From Meiothermus sp. (lineage in GTDB: Bacteria; Deinococcota; Deinococci; Deinococcales; Thermaceae), in contig NZ_BPIJ01000002.1 of the NCBI RefSeq assembly GCF_026004055.1, forward strand, positions 435,803 through 499,802: a stretch of 64,000 nucleotides of DNA, given 5' to 3'. A program made the translations under genes and the position numbers. This document shows, one piece after another, positions 18,063 through 27,051 of the stretch. How positions within the stretch are numbered: the stretch's first letter is position 1; each line of letters starts with the position of its first letter. The notes beneath the pieces were generated by a model, which worked only from the letters and a program-made list of their open reading frames with translations, was not told the origin of the DNA and searched no databases.

Positions 18063-19421
18063 CTAGCTCCAAATCTCCGCAAAACCGTCCAGAATGCGGG
18101 CGATGTGCCGCGCGGCATTGTGGAAGTCTTGGAGGCGGATGTTCTCGTTGGGGGCATGGGTGCGGTTGGTGATGCCAAAGCCCACCCCGGCGTCGATTAC
18201 CGGAATGCCCAAAGGCCCGGCAAAGGCATACACCGGCGAGCTGCCGCCGGTGAGGGGGATGAGCTGGTAGGGCTTCTGGTAGACCTCTTCGCCCGCTCGG
18301 GCGGCCAGCCGCACCAGGGGGTGCTTGGGGTCAGAGCGGGCCGGGAACATGTAGTCGGTGTAGGTGATGCGGATATCGGTAAAGCCCTCAGTGTCGAGGT
18401 GCGCGCGCAGCTTTTGCAGGATGTCGGTGGGGTCTTGGTCGGGCACTAAGCGGAAGTCTAGCTTGGCCGAGGCTTTGGCCGGGATGACGGTCTTGTTGCC
18501 GGGGCCCTGGTAGCCGGTGGTGATGCCCTGAATGTTACAGGTGGGGTTAAAAACGGCTTTGCGCAGCTCAAAACCGCTCAGGTTGTTCACAAAACCCCGC
18601 ACCCCAAAGGTCTCGCGCAGGTAGGGCTCGAGGTCGGGCAGCCGGCGCAGCAGCTCGAGGTCTTCCTCCGAGATGGGGCGCACCCGGTCGTAGAAGCCGG
18701 GAATCAGGATGCGCTCGTTCTCGTCCTTGAGCGAGGCCAGAGCCCGCACCATGCGCCAGGCCGCACTCGGCAGGATGTGGGCGCTACCGGAGTGGGCATC
18801 GCGCGAGAGGGTCTGGACTTCAAGCTCCACCGCCAGAATCCCCCGCCGCCCCAGCGAGGTGCCGGGCCGCCCCTCGAAGTCGATGCCCCCCTCCTCCCAG
18901 ATGGCCCCGTCGCACTTGAGCAAGTCCAGGTGATCCTGCACAAACCGGGCAATGCCGGGGCTGCCCACCTCCTCGTTGCCCTCCACCACGAAGAGCACCC
19001 CGCAGGGCAGCTCCCCCCCATGGGCAGCCCGCACCGCGTCCACCGCGGCCAGGCGGGCCATGAACTCGCCCTTGTCGTCCTTGGCTCCGCGGGCGTAGAG
19101 CTTTCCATCCCGGATTTGCGGCTCGAAGGGGGGCGAGTCCCAGAGTTCTAAAGGCTCGGGGGGTTGCACGTCGTAGTGGTTGTAAAAAAGCAGGGTGCGT
19201 TCGGAGCGGCCTTTGGCCCGGCCCACAATAACCGGGTTGCCGTAACCCTCGATGCACCAGGTCTGGAAGCCGTGTTGTTGTAAGGTCTGCTCCACCAGGC
19301 GGGCGCAGGCCTCCACGCCCTCGCCCGTGGCCGAGACGCTGGGCTGGGCGCAGAGCCGGATGGTTTCTTGCAGGTAGGTCTCGAGGTTTTGCTCCAGGAA
19401 GCGGTCTATAGCGTGGGACAT
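18063..19421 (-). CDS. M20-family dipeptidase / metallopeptidase
   Basis: It has 452 residues, the size of the dipeptidase/carnosinase-like M20 subgroup. Visible motifs are TLLFYNHYDVQPPEP (first zinc His and Asp), ARGAKDDKGEFMARL (bridging Asp), FVVEGNEEVGSPG (catalytic Glu pair), SAHILPSAAWRM in the lid region, and FGITNRTHAPNENI (last His ligand). It should hydrolyse dipeptides or short peptides in the cytoplasm. It is separated by about 46 bases from the acyl-CoA ligase upstream on the same strand and could be cotranscribed. Confidence 0.88.
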   Translation of the reverse strand: MSHAIDRFLEQNLETYLQETIRLCAQPSVSATGEGVEACARLVEQTLQQHGFQTWCIEGYGNPVIVGRAKGRSERTLLFYNHYDVQPPEPLELWDSPPFEPQIRDGKLYARGAKDDKGEFMARLAAVDAVRAAHGGELPCGVLFVVEGNEEVGSPGIARFVQDHLDLLKCDGAIWEEGGIDFEGRPGTSLGRRGILAVELEVQTLSRDAHSGSAHILPSAAWRMVRALASLKDENERILIPGFYDRVRPISEEDLELLRRLPDLEPYLRETFGVRGFVNNLSGFELRKAVFNPTCNIQGITTGYQGPGNKTVIPAKASAKLDFRLVPDQDPTDILQKLRAHLDTEGFTDIRITYTDYMFPARSDPKHPLVRLAARAGEEVYQKPYQLIPLTGGSSPVYAFAGPLGIPVIDAGVGFGITNRTHAPNENIRLQDFHNAARHIARILDGFAEIWS

Positions 19422-19467
19422 GGCTAGAATATACGCCCTGTCGTGGCTCCATGCGAAGATGAGCGGC

Positions 19468-21087
19468 TCAGGCTTGGGTCGTGCGAATCTTGTAATCGCT
19501 AAACTGCTCCCGCAACCTGGACTTCAAAAACTTGCCCGTGCTGGTGCGGGGAATTTCGTCTACAAACACATAGGCATCGGGCAGCCACCACTTGGCAAAG
19601 CGGGGCTCGAGGAAGGCCTGTAGCTCTTCGGGAGTGGCGCTAGCCCCCTCCTTCAGCACAATGGCGGCCAGGGGGCGTTCATCCCACTTGGGGTCGGGGA
19701 TGGCGATGACTGCGGCCTCCTTGACCGCGGGGTGGGCCATCAGGGCGTTCTCCAGATCAATCGAGCTAATCCACTCGCCCCCCGACTTAATCAGGTCTTT
19801 GGTGCGGTCGGCAATACGAATATAGCCCTCGGGGTCGATGGCCACCACGTCGCCGGTGCGGAACCAGCCGTCCGGGATCCACTTGTCCGACTCTGTCTCG
19901 AGGTTGTAGTAGCTCCTGGCCACCCAGGGCCCCCGCACCTGCAACTCCCCCAGCGAGCGCCCATCCCAGGGCACCTCGCCCTGCTCGCCCACCGCCCGGA
20001 TTTCCACCCAGGGGGTGGGCAGGCCCTGCTGGGCCCGGTAGCGGTAGGCCACCTCGGGGTCGCCCATCAGGTGCCGCTTGAGCCGGCTCACGGTGCCCAG
20101 GGGGCTCATCTCGGTCATGCCCCAGGCGTGGAGCACGGTGTGGCCCAGCCGGTCGAAGGCCCGGATCATGGCCTCGGGGGCCGCGCTGCCCCCCACCACC
20201 ATTTCCATGGGCTTGAGCCGCCAGCGAGTAGGCTCCTTTTCCAGGGCCTGCAACACCCCCAGCCAGATGGTGGGCACCCCGGCGGTCTTGTTCACCCTCT
20301 CCGACTCGAACAGATCCAGCAGGCTCACCGCATCCAGGTGTGGCCCCGGCAGCACCAGCTTGCTGCCCACCATCACCCCGGTGTAGGGCAACCCCCAGGC
20401 CAGCACGTGGAACATGGGCACCACCGGCAGGAGCACATCGCGGCTGGAGAGGTTCAGGGCGTCCGGCAGGGCCGAGCCCAGGCTGTGCAGGGCAATGGAG
20501 CGGTGGGAATACACCACCCCCTTGGGCTTTCCGGTGGTGCCGGAGGTGTAGCACATCCCGGCGGCCTCCTCCTCACTTAGCTCGGGGTAGGCGAAGCCCT
20601 CGTCTCCCGTGGTCAGGAAGTCCTCGTAGCTCTCCAAGCCCTCCGGCACCGGCTGCCCCGTGAGAGGCACCACCAGCACCCGCGCGAGCCGGACGTGGGG
20701 CCGGATAGCCTCGTAAAGCCCCAGGAGCACATCGTCCACGATCAGGATTTTGTCCTGGGCGTGGTTCACGATGTAGGCGATATCCGAGGGATGGAGCCTG
20801 AGGTTCAAAGGGTGCACCACGCCCCCCGCCACCGGAACCCCGAAGTAGGCCTCGAGGTGGGCGTAGGTGTTCCAGGAGAGGGTAGCCACCCGCTCGCCCC
20901 TTTGCAGCCCGGCTTTTTGCAGGGCCGAGGCCAGCCGGCGGGCCCGGCGATAGAACTCGGCATAGGTATAGCGGTGGAGCGATTTATCGGGCAGCCGGGT
21001 CACGATTTCTTCATTGGGGAAGAACTTTCCGGCCCGCTCCAGGATGTGCGATATGGTGAGGGGAAAATCCATCATGGTGGACTGCAT
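19468..21087 (-). CDS. Long-chain fatty acid-CoA ligase (AMP-binding family)
   Basis: It activates fatty acids to acyl-CoA through an acyl-AMP. The start at 21087 (MQSTMMDFPLTIS) has the Shine-Dalgarno sequence AAGGAGAAG and gives 539 residues, very near the structurally studied Thermus thermophilus enzyme; a frame extending upstream to 21345 reads non-coding sequence. Motifs are CYTSGTTGKPKGVVYSH (P-loop, about 179-195), HAWGMTEMSPLG (A5), GWFRTGDVVAIDPEGY and RTKDLIKSGGEWIS (A8 hinge), and the catalytic Lys in PRTSTGKFLK. No other fatty-acid genes are adjacent. Confidence 0.92.
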   Translation of the reverse strand: MQSTMMDFPLTISHILERAGKFFPNEEIVTRLPDKSLHRYTYAEFYRRARRLASALQKAGLQRGERVATLSWNTYAHLEAYFGVPVAGGVVHPLNLRLHPSDIAYIVNHAQDKILIVDDVLLGLYEAIRPHVRLARVLVVPLTGQPVPEGLESYEDFLTTGDEGFAYPELSEEEAAGMCYTSGTTGKPKGVVYSHRSIALHSLGSALPDALNLSSRDVLLPVVPMFHVLAWGLPYTGVMVGSKLVLPGPHLDAVSLLDLFESERVNKTAGVPTIWLGVLQALEKEPTRWRLKPMEMVVGGSAAPEAMIRAFDRLGHTVLHAWGMTEMSPLGTVSRLKRHLMGDPEVAYRYRAQQGLPTPWVEIRAVGEQGEVPWDGRSLGELQVRGPWVARSYYNLETESDKWIPDGWFRTGDVVAIDPEGYIRIADRTKDLIKSGGEWISSIDLENALMAHPAVKEAAVIAIPDPKWDERPLAAIVLKEGASATPEELQAFLEPRFAKWWLPDAYVFVDEIPRTSTGKFLKSRLREQFSDYKIRTTQA

Positions 21088-21489
21088 AAGCTTCTCCTTG
21101 GTGGTGGCTCGATTGTACGCCTTGGGCTGCTTTAAAAACATGGGGGTGAAAAGAAAAAACACCCTTGCTATCCGGCCCTGGCCACAAAAATGGGATTGAG
21201 CCCCAACAAGACCGGATTCGGCTACTTCGTCACCACGAGCTACTGTGAACGGCTGTGATAGCGGCCCAAAGGTCATCGAATCAAACAAAGGCACGCCCGT
21301 CTTTCCGAGGCGGCGTTCGTCGGCAGGGAATCTGGTACGACGCAAGGCTTGTGAAGGTGGGGCGGCAAGGCATCGGATTCCTCGCTGTGGGAATGAACCC
21401 TTTTGACTGGTTTTTGATCCCTTTCACGTGACCGTTTTGAGCAGGCGGGCCGAGTTGGTTTCTAGTCGCAGGCTTGGTAAACTCACGCC
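21088..21489. other. Intergenic region between divergent acyl-CoA ligase and ABC permease genes
   Basis: About 400 bases carry no credible gene. Apart from the ABC-operon promoter at the right end, I see no strong hairpin, repeat or RNA gene. Confidence 0.5.
21455..21483 (+). promoter_or_regulatory. Promoter of the ABC importer operon, leaderless
   Basis: TTGGTT (21455-21460), 17 bases, TAAACT (21478-21483), then only six bases to the GTG start at 21490 and no Shine-Dalgarno sequence. The transcript would start at the start codon. Confidence 0.65.
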
Positions 21490-22749
21490 GTGCAGAAGCC
21501 TTCGGTACCCACCCCTCAGCGTTCTGTGGGGAACCGCCCGGCGCTGGTACTGGGCGTAGCGGTGCTGCTGGTTTTGGTTCGGCTGGCGGTAGTGCTCGAG
21601 CTTCTCGGTGGCTGGGCCTATGGGCTGGCAGCAGGGCTCTTATTGGGGGTGAGCCTCGAGGCCACCTTAAGAGCCCCTCGGCTTAGCTTGCTGCCGGGGC
21701 TGGGCCTGGTGCTGGCAGGTATGGGGCTGGGCTACGGCTTCTTCCCCGCGGTTTTGCTGGTGCTGGCCGGGGTGGGGGTCTTTTATCTGGCCTGGGCCCC
21801 CCAGATGTCCGAGCGCGAACAGGCGGCTTTCTGGGGTTGGTTGCTGGTGTGGCCTGCGGTGGGGCTGCTGCTGGTGTGGCAGATTGTGCCCAGCCTGTAC
21901 GCCCTGTGGCTCTCGCTTTTGGATCGCTTTAACTTCATTGGTCAGAGCAAGTTTGCGGGGCTGCTCAATTACGAAATCCTGCTCACCCGCGACCCTCTGT
22001 TCTGGAAGGCCCTGAGCAACACTTTTTGGTTCGTGGCTTTGACGGTTCCCACGGGCATTCTGCTGGCCACTACGCTGGCCATCCTGCTCAACGAGAAGGT
22101 GCGCCTGCTGGGGCTTTATCGCACACTGTACTTCCTGCCTTATATCACCGCCCTGACCGCTGCAGCAGCCGTGTGGGGCTGGATCTACCACCCCGAGTTC
22201 GGCTTTCTCAACTGGCTGCTGGGTACCCCTGGGCTGGACTGGCTCTCCACCCCACAGGGCATCTTCGCTTTGGCCCTGGCCCCTTTGGGTATCAAGCTGC
22301 AAGGCTTCTGGGCCGGGCCCAGTGTGGCTTTTGTGGCGATTATGGCCATGAGCCTTTGGCATCTGCTGGGCTATCAGGTGGTGGTAATTCTGGCCGGGCT
22401 GCAAAACATTCCCCAGCAGTACTACGAGGCCGCCCAGCTCGATGGGGCCAGTTGGTGGCAGCAGCAGCGCTACATCACCTGGCCGCTGCTCTCTCCTACC
22501 ACATTTTTCCTGTTTACCCTGGGTCTGATCGGGGCCTTCCAGGTCTTCACCCAGGTACTCATTATGACCCCCACCGGAGGGGTTTTGCAGGACACCCTCA
22601 CCATTACCCTCTATCTGTACAACAAAGGCTTCCGCGACTCGAACTTCTCCTACGCCAGCGCCATTGCGGTAGTGGTGTTCGTGATCATCCTGGTTCTTAC
22701 GCTGGTGCAGCAACGGGTGCTCGAGCGAAAGGTGACCTATGAGGCCTAA
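21490..22749 (+). CDS. ABC sugar-type importer permease, MalF/UgpA-like
   Basis: This inner-membrane permease of 419 residues starts with GTG. The first 110 residues add three or four membrane segments before the conserved permease core, as in MalF-type subunits. The core includes the EAA loop (QYYEAAQLDGASWWQQQRY, TWPLLSP) that docks the ATPase. A hydrophilic insertion (LGTPGLDWLSTPQGIF) lies between two core segments. The next permease overlaps it by 11 bases, and the binding protein follows. No ATPase gene is present in the window, so a shared MsmX/MalK-type ATPase elsewhere is inferred. Confidence 0.87.
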   Translation: MQKPSVPTPQRSVGNRPALVLGVAVLLVLVRLAVVLELLGGWAYGLAAGLLLGVSLEATLRAPRLSLLPGLGLVLAGMGLGYGFFPAVLLVLAGVGVFYLAWAPQMSEREQAAFWGWLLVWPAVGLLLVWQIVPSLYALWLSLLDRFNFIGQSKFAGLLNYEILLTRDPLFWKALSNTFWFVALTVPTGILLATTLAILLNEKVRLLGLYRTLYFLPYITALTAAAAVWGWIYHPEFGFLNWLLGTPGLDWLSTPQGIFALALAPLGIKLQGFWAGPSVAFVAIMAMSLWHLLGYQVVVILAGLQNIPQQYYEAAQLDGASWWQQQRYITWPLLSPTTFFLFTLGLIGAFQVFTQVLIMTPTGGVLQDTLTITLYLYNKGFRDSNFSYASAIAVVVFVIILVLTLVQQRVLERKVTYEA

Positions 22750-23959
22750 CCTCCGCCTGGCCCTGGCCCGCTTTCTGATCTACTTGGTGCTGAGCATGGG
22801 CGCGGTAGGGATGGCTTTTCCCTTTTACTGGATGCTGGCCACAAGCCTCAAAAGCCCCCAGGAGGCCCAGCAAAGCCAGCCGATCTGGGTGCCCGAGCGG
22901 CTCAAGCCCGCCAACTGGGGGGTTGCCGCCCGGCTGGGAGCCCAAGGGGGCAGTGCCCTGTGGGGCGGCTTTGGGGTGGGCCAGACGGTCACTTTGCGCA
23001 TCTTTACCGGGGAGGTGGGGCCGCCCCCCCAGGTGAGCATTCCCGTTGCGGTAGGGGCTTTTTCCGACCCCCGGGCCGAGGGCACCCTCATCCGCACCCG
23101 CTACGCCGAGGGCTACTGGGAAGTCTCCTTTACCAACCGCTCGAGCGAGTCCTTTCGGCTGCTGCCGGTGGTGGTACGCATCTCCAAGAGCTACCCCCGC
23201 TACCAGCCCGAGCTGCCTCCCGACGCGGTGCGCTCGAGCGGCGAGGACTGGCGGCTGGAGTGGGTTAATGTGGCTCCCGGAAGCCTGGGGTACGTGTTTC
23301 ACAACTACCGCGAGGCCTGGCATGCCGCCCCCTTCGGGCGCTACTTCTTCAACAGCTTTTTCACAGCGGGAACCCAGGTCTTGGTGGGGCTCTTGCTGGC
23401 GGCGATGGCCGCTTTCGCCCTGGCCCGCATCGAGTTCCCCGGCAAGGGCCTGGTGTGGCTTTTGATCCTGGCCACCCTGATGATTCCCGGCGAGGTTTTG
23501 CTGATTCCCAACTACATCCTGCTCTCCAAGCTGGGCTGGCTCAACACCTACTACGCTCTGATTGTGCCCTGGCTGGCCTCGGTTTTCGGGATTTTTCTGC
23601 TAAGGCAGTTTTACCTATCTTTACCCAGCGATCTCTTCGACGCCGCACGCATCGACGGAGCGAGTTACTGGATTCAGCTGGTGCGCATTGCCCTGCCGCT
23701 TTCGGTGCCGGGGCTGGTCACCTATGGCATCTTCACCTTTTTGGGGGCCTACAACGCTTTGATATGGCCTTTGATCGTGACCGATAGGCCCGAAATCTAT
23801 ACCATCCAGCGGGGTTTGCAGGTCTTTATCGGCGAAGCCGGCAGCGACTACGGGGCTCTGATGGCAGCCTCGACCCTTTCGATACTGCCCATCGTGCTGG
23901 GGTACTTCTTCGCCCAGCGACAGTTCATTCAAGGGGTGGCCCGCAGCGGCATCAAGTAA
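22739..23959 (+). CDS. ABC sugar-type importer permease, MalG/UgpE-like, with large inserted domain
   Basis: It has 406 residues, about 110-130 more than usual for this subunit. The first membrane segment (LARFLIYLVLSMGAVGMAF) and the family block FYWMLATSLKSPQEA are followed by a soluble insertion at about 60-190, predicted periplasmic and beta-rich (GQTVTLRIFTGEVGPPPQV, GYWEVSFTNRSSESFRLLP). The ordinary core then resumes at FNSFFTAGTQVLVGLLLA. The EAA loop reads LFDAARIDGASYWIQLVRIA. The first gene overlap and shared strand place it in the importer operon. Confidence 0.87.
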   Translation: MRPNLRLALARFLIYLVLSMGAVGMAFPFYWMLATSLKSPQEAQQSQPIWVPERLKPANWGVAARLGAQGGSALWGGFGVGQTVTLRIFTGEVGPPPQVSIPVAVGAFSDPRAEGTLIRTRYAEGYWEVSFTNRSSESFRLLPVVVRISKSYPRYQPELPPDAVRSSGEDWRLEWVNVAPGSLGYVFHNYREAWHAAPFGRYFFNSFFTAGTQVLVGLLLAAMAAFALARIEFPGKGLVWLLILATLMIPGEVLLIPNYILLSKLGWLNTYYALIVPWLASVFGIFLLRQFYLSLPSDLFDAARIDGASYWIQLVRIALPLSVPGLVTYGIFTFLGAYNALIWPLIVTDRPEIYTIQRGLQVFIGEAGSDYGALMAASTLSILPIVLGYFFAQRQFIQGVARSGIK

Positions 23960-23972
23960 GCAAGCGCATCAT

Positions 23973-24003
23973 TTGACAAGGCTACCGGAAGGTGACTTAG
24001 ACT
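23973..24003 (+). promoter_or_regulatory. Possible internal promoter for the binding-protein gene
   Basis: A full-consensus TTGACA (23973-23978) lies 19 bases before TAGACT (23998-24003). A strong Shine-Dalgarno sequence (AAGGAGGTG) follows before the ATG at 24047. An extra promoter would allow the binding protein to be made in excess of the permeases. Confidence 0.45.
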
Positions 24004-24046
24004 TTGGCTGACACCGCCGTGAGATATACGGCAAGGAGGTGTACGT

Positions 24047-25306
24047 ATGCGATACACACTGATGACCTTGGTAGTACTGGGCTTGGGTCTAGGGCTGGCC
24101 CAGCAAAGACCCGAGGACGTGATCAAAGGCCAGTGCGAAAAAGCCGGGGTGGTGGCCGAGCTGTGGCATGGTTTTACCGGCGGGGCGCCCAAAACCGCCC
24201 TCGAGAATCTGGTGGTGGAGTTCAACAAAACCCAAAGCGGCCAGGCCTGCGTGCGGCCCATCTCGCAAGGCAACTACCGCGACCTCTCCACCAAGATCAA
24301 AGCCGCGTTTGCCGGGGGCAAAGTACCGGCATTGGCCCAGGCTTTCGAAAACAACATGGCCCTCTACCTCGAGGCCGATGCCCTGGTGCCGATGTCGGCG
24401 CTGGGGGTGGATCTGAAGGGGGTCAACCCGCTTTTCGTGAACGCGGTAACCTTCAACAAACAAGTCTATGGGGTGCCCTTCAACAAAAGCATCCAGATCC
24501 TCTACTACAACCGCGACCTGCTCAAGAAATACGGCGCCAAAGTGCCCGCTACCCTAGACGAGTTTATAGCCACCGCCAAGCAGATCTCGCAAGGCGAAAA
24601 GGCCCCGGTTTACTTCTTCCAGCCCGACACCTCGACCTTCTCCTACTGGTTCTTCACGCTGGGCGGCAACTACTTACAAAACGGCAAGCTGGTGCTTAAC
24701 TCGCCCAAAGCCCTCGAGGCCCTCGAGCTGTTGGTGCAAGGGGTCAAAGATGGTTGGGCACGCCCCATCACCAGCGGCTTTATCAACACCAACTTTGGCG
24801 CGGGGCCCTTCGCTTTTTCCACCGACACCTCGGCCGGCTATAGTTTTTACCTGCAAGCCGCCAAATTCGACCTGGGTGTGGCCACCTTGCCGGGCCGAAC
24901 CAACAAGCAACCCGGCTTCGGGCTGGTGCAAGGCACCAATTTGGTGGTCTTTAAGCGGGCCGACGAAAAAGAGAAAAAGGTCGCTGCCGACTTCCTAAAG
25001 TTCGTCATCTCACCCAAGGCCCAGGCGGTGTTTGGGGTAGCTACCAACTACGTGCCGGTCAGCTTGGGTTCCGGGGCCGACCCGCTGGTAACCCGCTACA
25101 TCAAGGAAAGCCCGGCTTTCGGTGTGGCCATTACCCAGGCCCGCTATGCCAAGTTCGAACCGGCCCTGGCCGAGTGGGAGCAGATCCGCTTCGACATCCT
25201 GGGGCAGGCCATCAAAGAGGCGGTGTTAGGCCAAGCAACTCCCAAAGCCGCCCTGGACAAAGCCCAGAAAGCAGCCGAGGATCTACTGTCGGGCCGAACC
25301 CGCTAG
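24047..25306 (+). CDS. ABC importer extracellular solute-binding protein, family 1 (UgpB-like)
   Basis: It has 419 residues. A signal peptide is cleaved near LGLGLGLAQ, without a lipobox Cys. The mature start AELWHGFTGGAPKTALENLV and the GNYRDLSTKIKAAFAGGKVPALAQ stretch resemble UgpB-type proteins, which bind glycerol-3-phosphate, its diesters or sugars. Other family blocks are VYGVPFNKSIQILYYNRDLLKKYG and KKVAADFLKFVISPKAQAVF. It is the third gene of the importer operon. Element A begins on the base directly after its stop codon, so no native terminator remains. Confidence 0.87.
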   Translation: MRYTLMTLVVLGLGLGLAQQRPEDVIKGQCEKAGVVAELWHGFTGGAPKTALENLVVEFNKTQSGQACVRPISQGNYRDLSTKIKAAFAGGKVPALAQAFENNMALYLEADALVPMSALGVDLKGVNPLFVNAVTFNKQVYGVPFNKSIQILYYNRDLLKKYGAKVPATLDEFIATAKQISQGEKAPVYFFQPDTSTFSYWFFTLGGNYLQNGKLVLNSPKALEALELLVQGVKDGWARPITSGFINTNFGAGPFAFSTDTSAGYSFYLQAAKFDLGVATLPGRTNKQPGFGLVQGTNLVVFKRADEKEKKVAADFLKFVISPKAQAVFGVATNYVPVSLGSGADPLVTRYIKESPAFGVAITQARYAKFEPALAEWEQIRFDILGQAIKEAVLGQATPKAALDKAQKAAEDLLSGRTR

Positions 25307-25342
25307 AGCAATCTTCACAACTATCGAACCAGGCGGGACTAC

Positions 25343-25620
25343 GTGCCCTGGTAACAAAGTATGTGATGCCGGCCTTCTCCCGTCATTGCAAACATCCGCA
25401 GAATGCGAAGCAATCCAGAACGAACTCCCACGAATACCCGGTACAGCGAACTTTGCTGTACCGGGGACATTACGGTGGGAGACGCGACAGAATCTCTGGC
25501 CCGGCCAGCCTGCACAAGGCTATCTGGATTGCTTCGTCGGCGGGGGCCTCCTCGCAATGACAAGGTGCTCACGTTTGGATTTGTAAGGGCAAAGTGACAT
25601 AAAAAAAGTTACCAGACCAC
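25343..25620. mobile_element. Element B-like copy B1, divergent interior
   Basis: The left end GTGCCCTGGTAACAAAGTATG and the right end GTTACCAGACCAC form the B-type terminal repeats. The interior differs from the other B copies: it is occupied by a REP-like inverted sequence and the hairpin GGTACAGC/GCTGTACC (25440-25462). It abuts copy B2 with only TA between them. Confidence 0.6.
25381..25562. repeat. REP-like inverted sequence
   Basis: CGTCATTGC (25381-25389) mirrors GCAATGACA (25554-25562), and GCAATCCAGA (25410-25419) mirrors TCTGGATTGC (25523-25532). This GTCATTGC...GCAATCC pattern resembles the REP/MITE sequences scattered in many bacterial genomes. Confidence 0.5.
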
Positions 25621-25622
25621 TA

Positions 25623-25960
25623 GTGGTCTGGTAACTAAATTTCCGAAGTTTTGTACCACACACCGAATACATCAGTTGTAGAGATTCCATCCCACTTCGG
25701 CCCCCGAGATGGCCTAAAAACGCCCTCCCTACCGCGTAGGGAGGGTGGGGGAGGGTATCAGGCAAGGCCCCCAAGCTGCGTGAAGGGCCAGGTCAGCCAC
25801 CCCACCTTCCCTCCCCTACGCAGTAGGGGAGGGAAGGGGCGAAGCGGGGTGGGGTGCTTTTTGCATGACCGTACAGGCAAGGCACCGAAGGCCCAGGTTT
25901 ACGAGACACGGCGCGTTCTGAAGGCTAAACCCCATACTGCGTATTTTGTTACCAGACCAC
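25623..25960. mobile_element. Element B copy B2 (338 bp, non-autonomous)
   Basis: The terminal inverted repeats are GTGGTCTGGTAAC (25623-25635) and GTTACCAGACCAC (25948-25960), flanked by TA and TAA. The interior is nearly identical to the copies at 41156-41486 and 48326-48665. It includes strong purine/pyrimidine hairpins (CCCTCCCTAC...GTAGGGAGGG and CCCTCCCCTACGC...AGTAGGGGAGGG). No transposase is encoded. Confidence 0.8.
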
Positions 25961-26044
25961 TAAGAATCTTTTGCCCTGGACAGAACAGTGGCCGCGGGGA
26001 TGGCGGCCACGTTGATGAAGGGCGCGATATTTGAACGAACTGCT

Positions 26045-26959
26045 CTAGAAGGTAAAGAACGCCGGCACATACTCGTAGGCGTTGCCGGCCCGCCGCACAA
26101 AGCCCACCCCTGGCCAGGCAAAGTGGTAGCCCACCACCATAATCCGCTCCGCCGCCGCAGCCTGCCAAAGCCGGGCCCGGGTGGCTACCGCCTGCTGGGG
26201 GTTGGCGTCAAAGCCCAGGTAATGGTCGGGGAAGCGCAGGGAGAGGATGTAGTGCCCACCGGCATCGCCCAGGTGCCATAGCGTCCGGCCACCCGAACTG
26301 ACCTGTACCGCCAGGTGCCCCACGGTGTGCCCAGGGGTGTCCACCACCGTCACCCCGGGGGCAATCTCGACCCCACCGCGCACCCGGGTAAAGCGGTTCT
26401 GAAGGGCGGCCAGGTTGGCCGGAGGCGTGGCCTGGGAGAGCCAGAACTGGAGCTCGGTCTCGCCAATGAGGTGCTGGGCGTTTGCAAAAACCGGCTGGCC
26501 GTCCCGCACCAGACCGCCGATGTGGTCGCCGTGGCCATGGGTGATGAAAACGGTGTTGATGTCGGCAGGTCGGAGGCCCGCATTGGCCATATTCGCCAGG
26601 AGCTGCCCGGCCTGGCCTCGGCCGGTATCGATTAGAATCTTGGCCCGACCGGTGTCAATCACCATGGGGTTGAAGTTGTTGATGAACTGGGCGGGATCGA
26701 GGAAGTTCTCCCGCAAAGCCGCCTCGAACTCGGCCTGCTTGCCGGGGGTGGCACCCCAGTTGGGGAAGGCATTGCCGGGGGGGGTTTGGCCGTCGCTCAA
26801 CACGGTAAGGGTATAGTCGCCCAGCTTGAAGCGATAGAAACCCGCCCCGTTGGGCATGGAAGTGGTTGGTTGGGCCATGGCCGGTAGTGTACCTGCAGCA
26901 GCTACCGCACCGGTAGCACCCATTAGCTTTAGGGCCTGACGGCGAGAAACTTTACTCAT
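26045..26959 (-). CDS. Tat-exported MBL-fold metallo-hydrolase
   Basis: It has 304 residues. The N-terminus MSKVSRRQALKLMGATGAVA is a twin-arginine (SRRQALK) export signal ending near MAQ, so it acts outside the cytoplasm. The MBL core has TVFITHGHGDHIGGLV (HxHxDH), VDTPGHTVGHLAV, WHLGDAGGHY and VVGYHFAWPGVG. The overall layout resembles the lactonase-like (AHL/PNGM) branch, but the substrate cannot be fixed from sequence. Export of a folded metalloenzyme through Tat is consistent with cytoplasmic metal loading. No obvious operon partner is present. Confidence 0.85.
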   Translation of the reverse strand: MSKVSRRQALKLMGATGAVAAAGTLPAMAQPTTSMPNGAGFYRFKLGDYTLTVLSDGQTPPGNAFPNWGATPGKQAEFEAALRENFLDPAQFINNFNPMVIDTGRAKILIDTGRGQAGQLLANMANAGLRPADINTVFITHGHGDHIGGLVRDGQPVFANAQHLIGETELQFWLSQATPPANLAALQNRFTRVRGGVEIAPGVTVVDTPGHTVGHLAVQVSSGGRTLWHLGDAGGHYILSLRFPDHYLGFDANPQQAVATRARLWQAAAAERIMVVGYHFAWPGVGFVRRAGNAYEYVPAFFTF

Positions 26960-27051
26960 ATGATCCTCCTCAAGGTTTTCTCATTTTGCTTCACGAAATA
27001 AAGTACAAGAAAAACCATAGTTTAGGATGCGGCGCTTAATGTGGGCGCATT

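Larger units (their letters stand above)
25307..26025. mobile_element. Element A, degraded copy carrying two inserted elements
   Basis: The left end (AGCAATCTTCACA, 25307-25319, then ATCGAACCAGGCGGGACTA) and the right part (TAAGAATCTTTT to TGATGAAGGGCGC, 25961-26025) match the intact copy at 4405-4675. Two TIR elements sit between them. The hairpin-rich middle of A is missing: GTGGCCGC joins directly to GGCGGCCACGT, so the copy has also lost its core. The whole interval to 26044 contains no gene. Confidence 0.7.

Noticed and set aside
21088-21345. 86-residue extension of the acyl-CoA ligase
   Set aside because: The extension reads low-quality sequence without family resemblance. ATG 21087 has a strong Shine-Dalgarno sequence and gives the family's usual length.
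25372-25960. CRISPR array
   Set aside because: The repeats are inverted element ends and hairpins of unequal length, not regularly spaced direct repeats. No cas genes are present.
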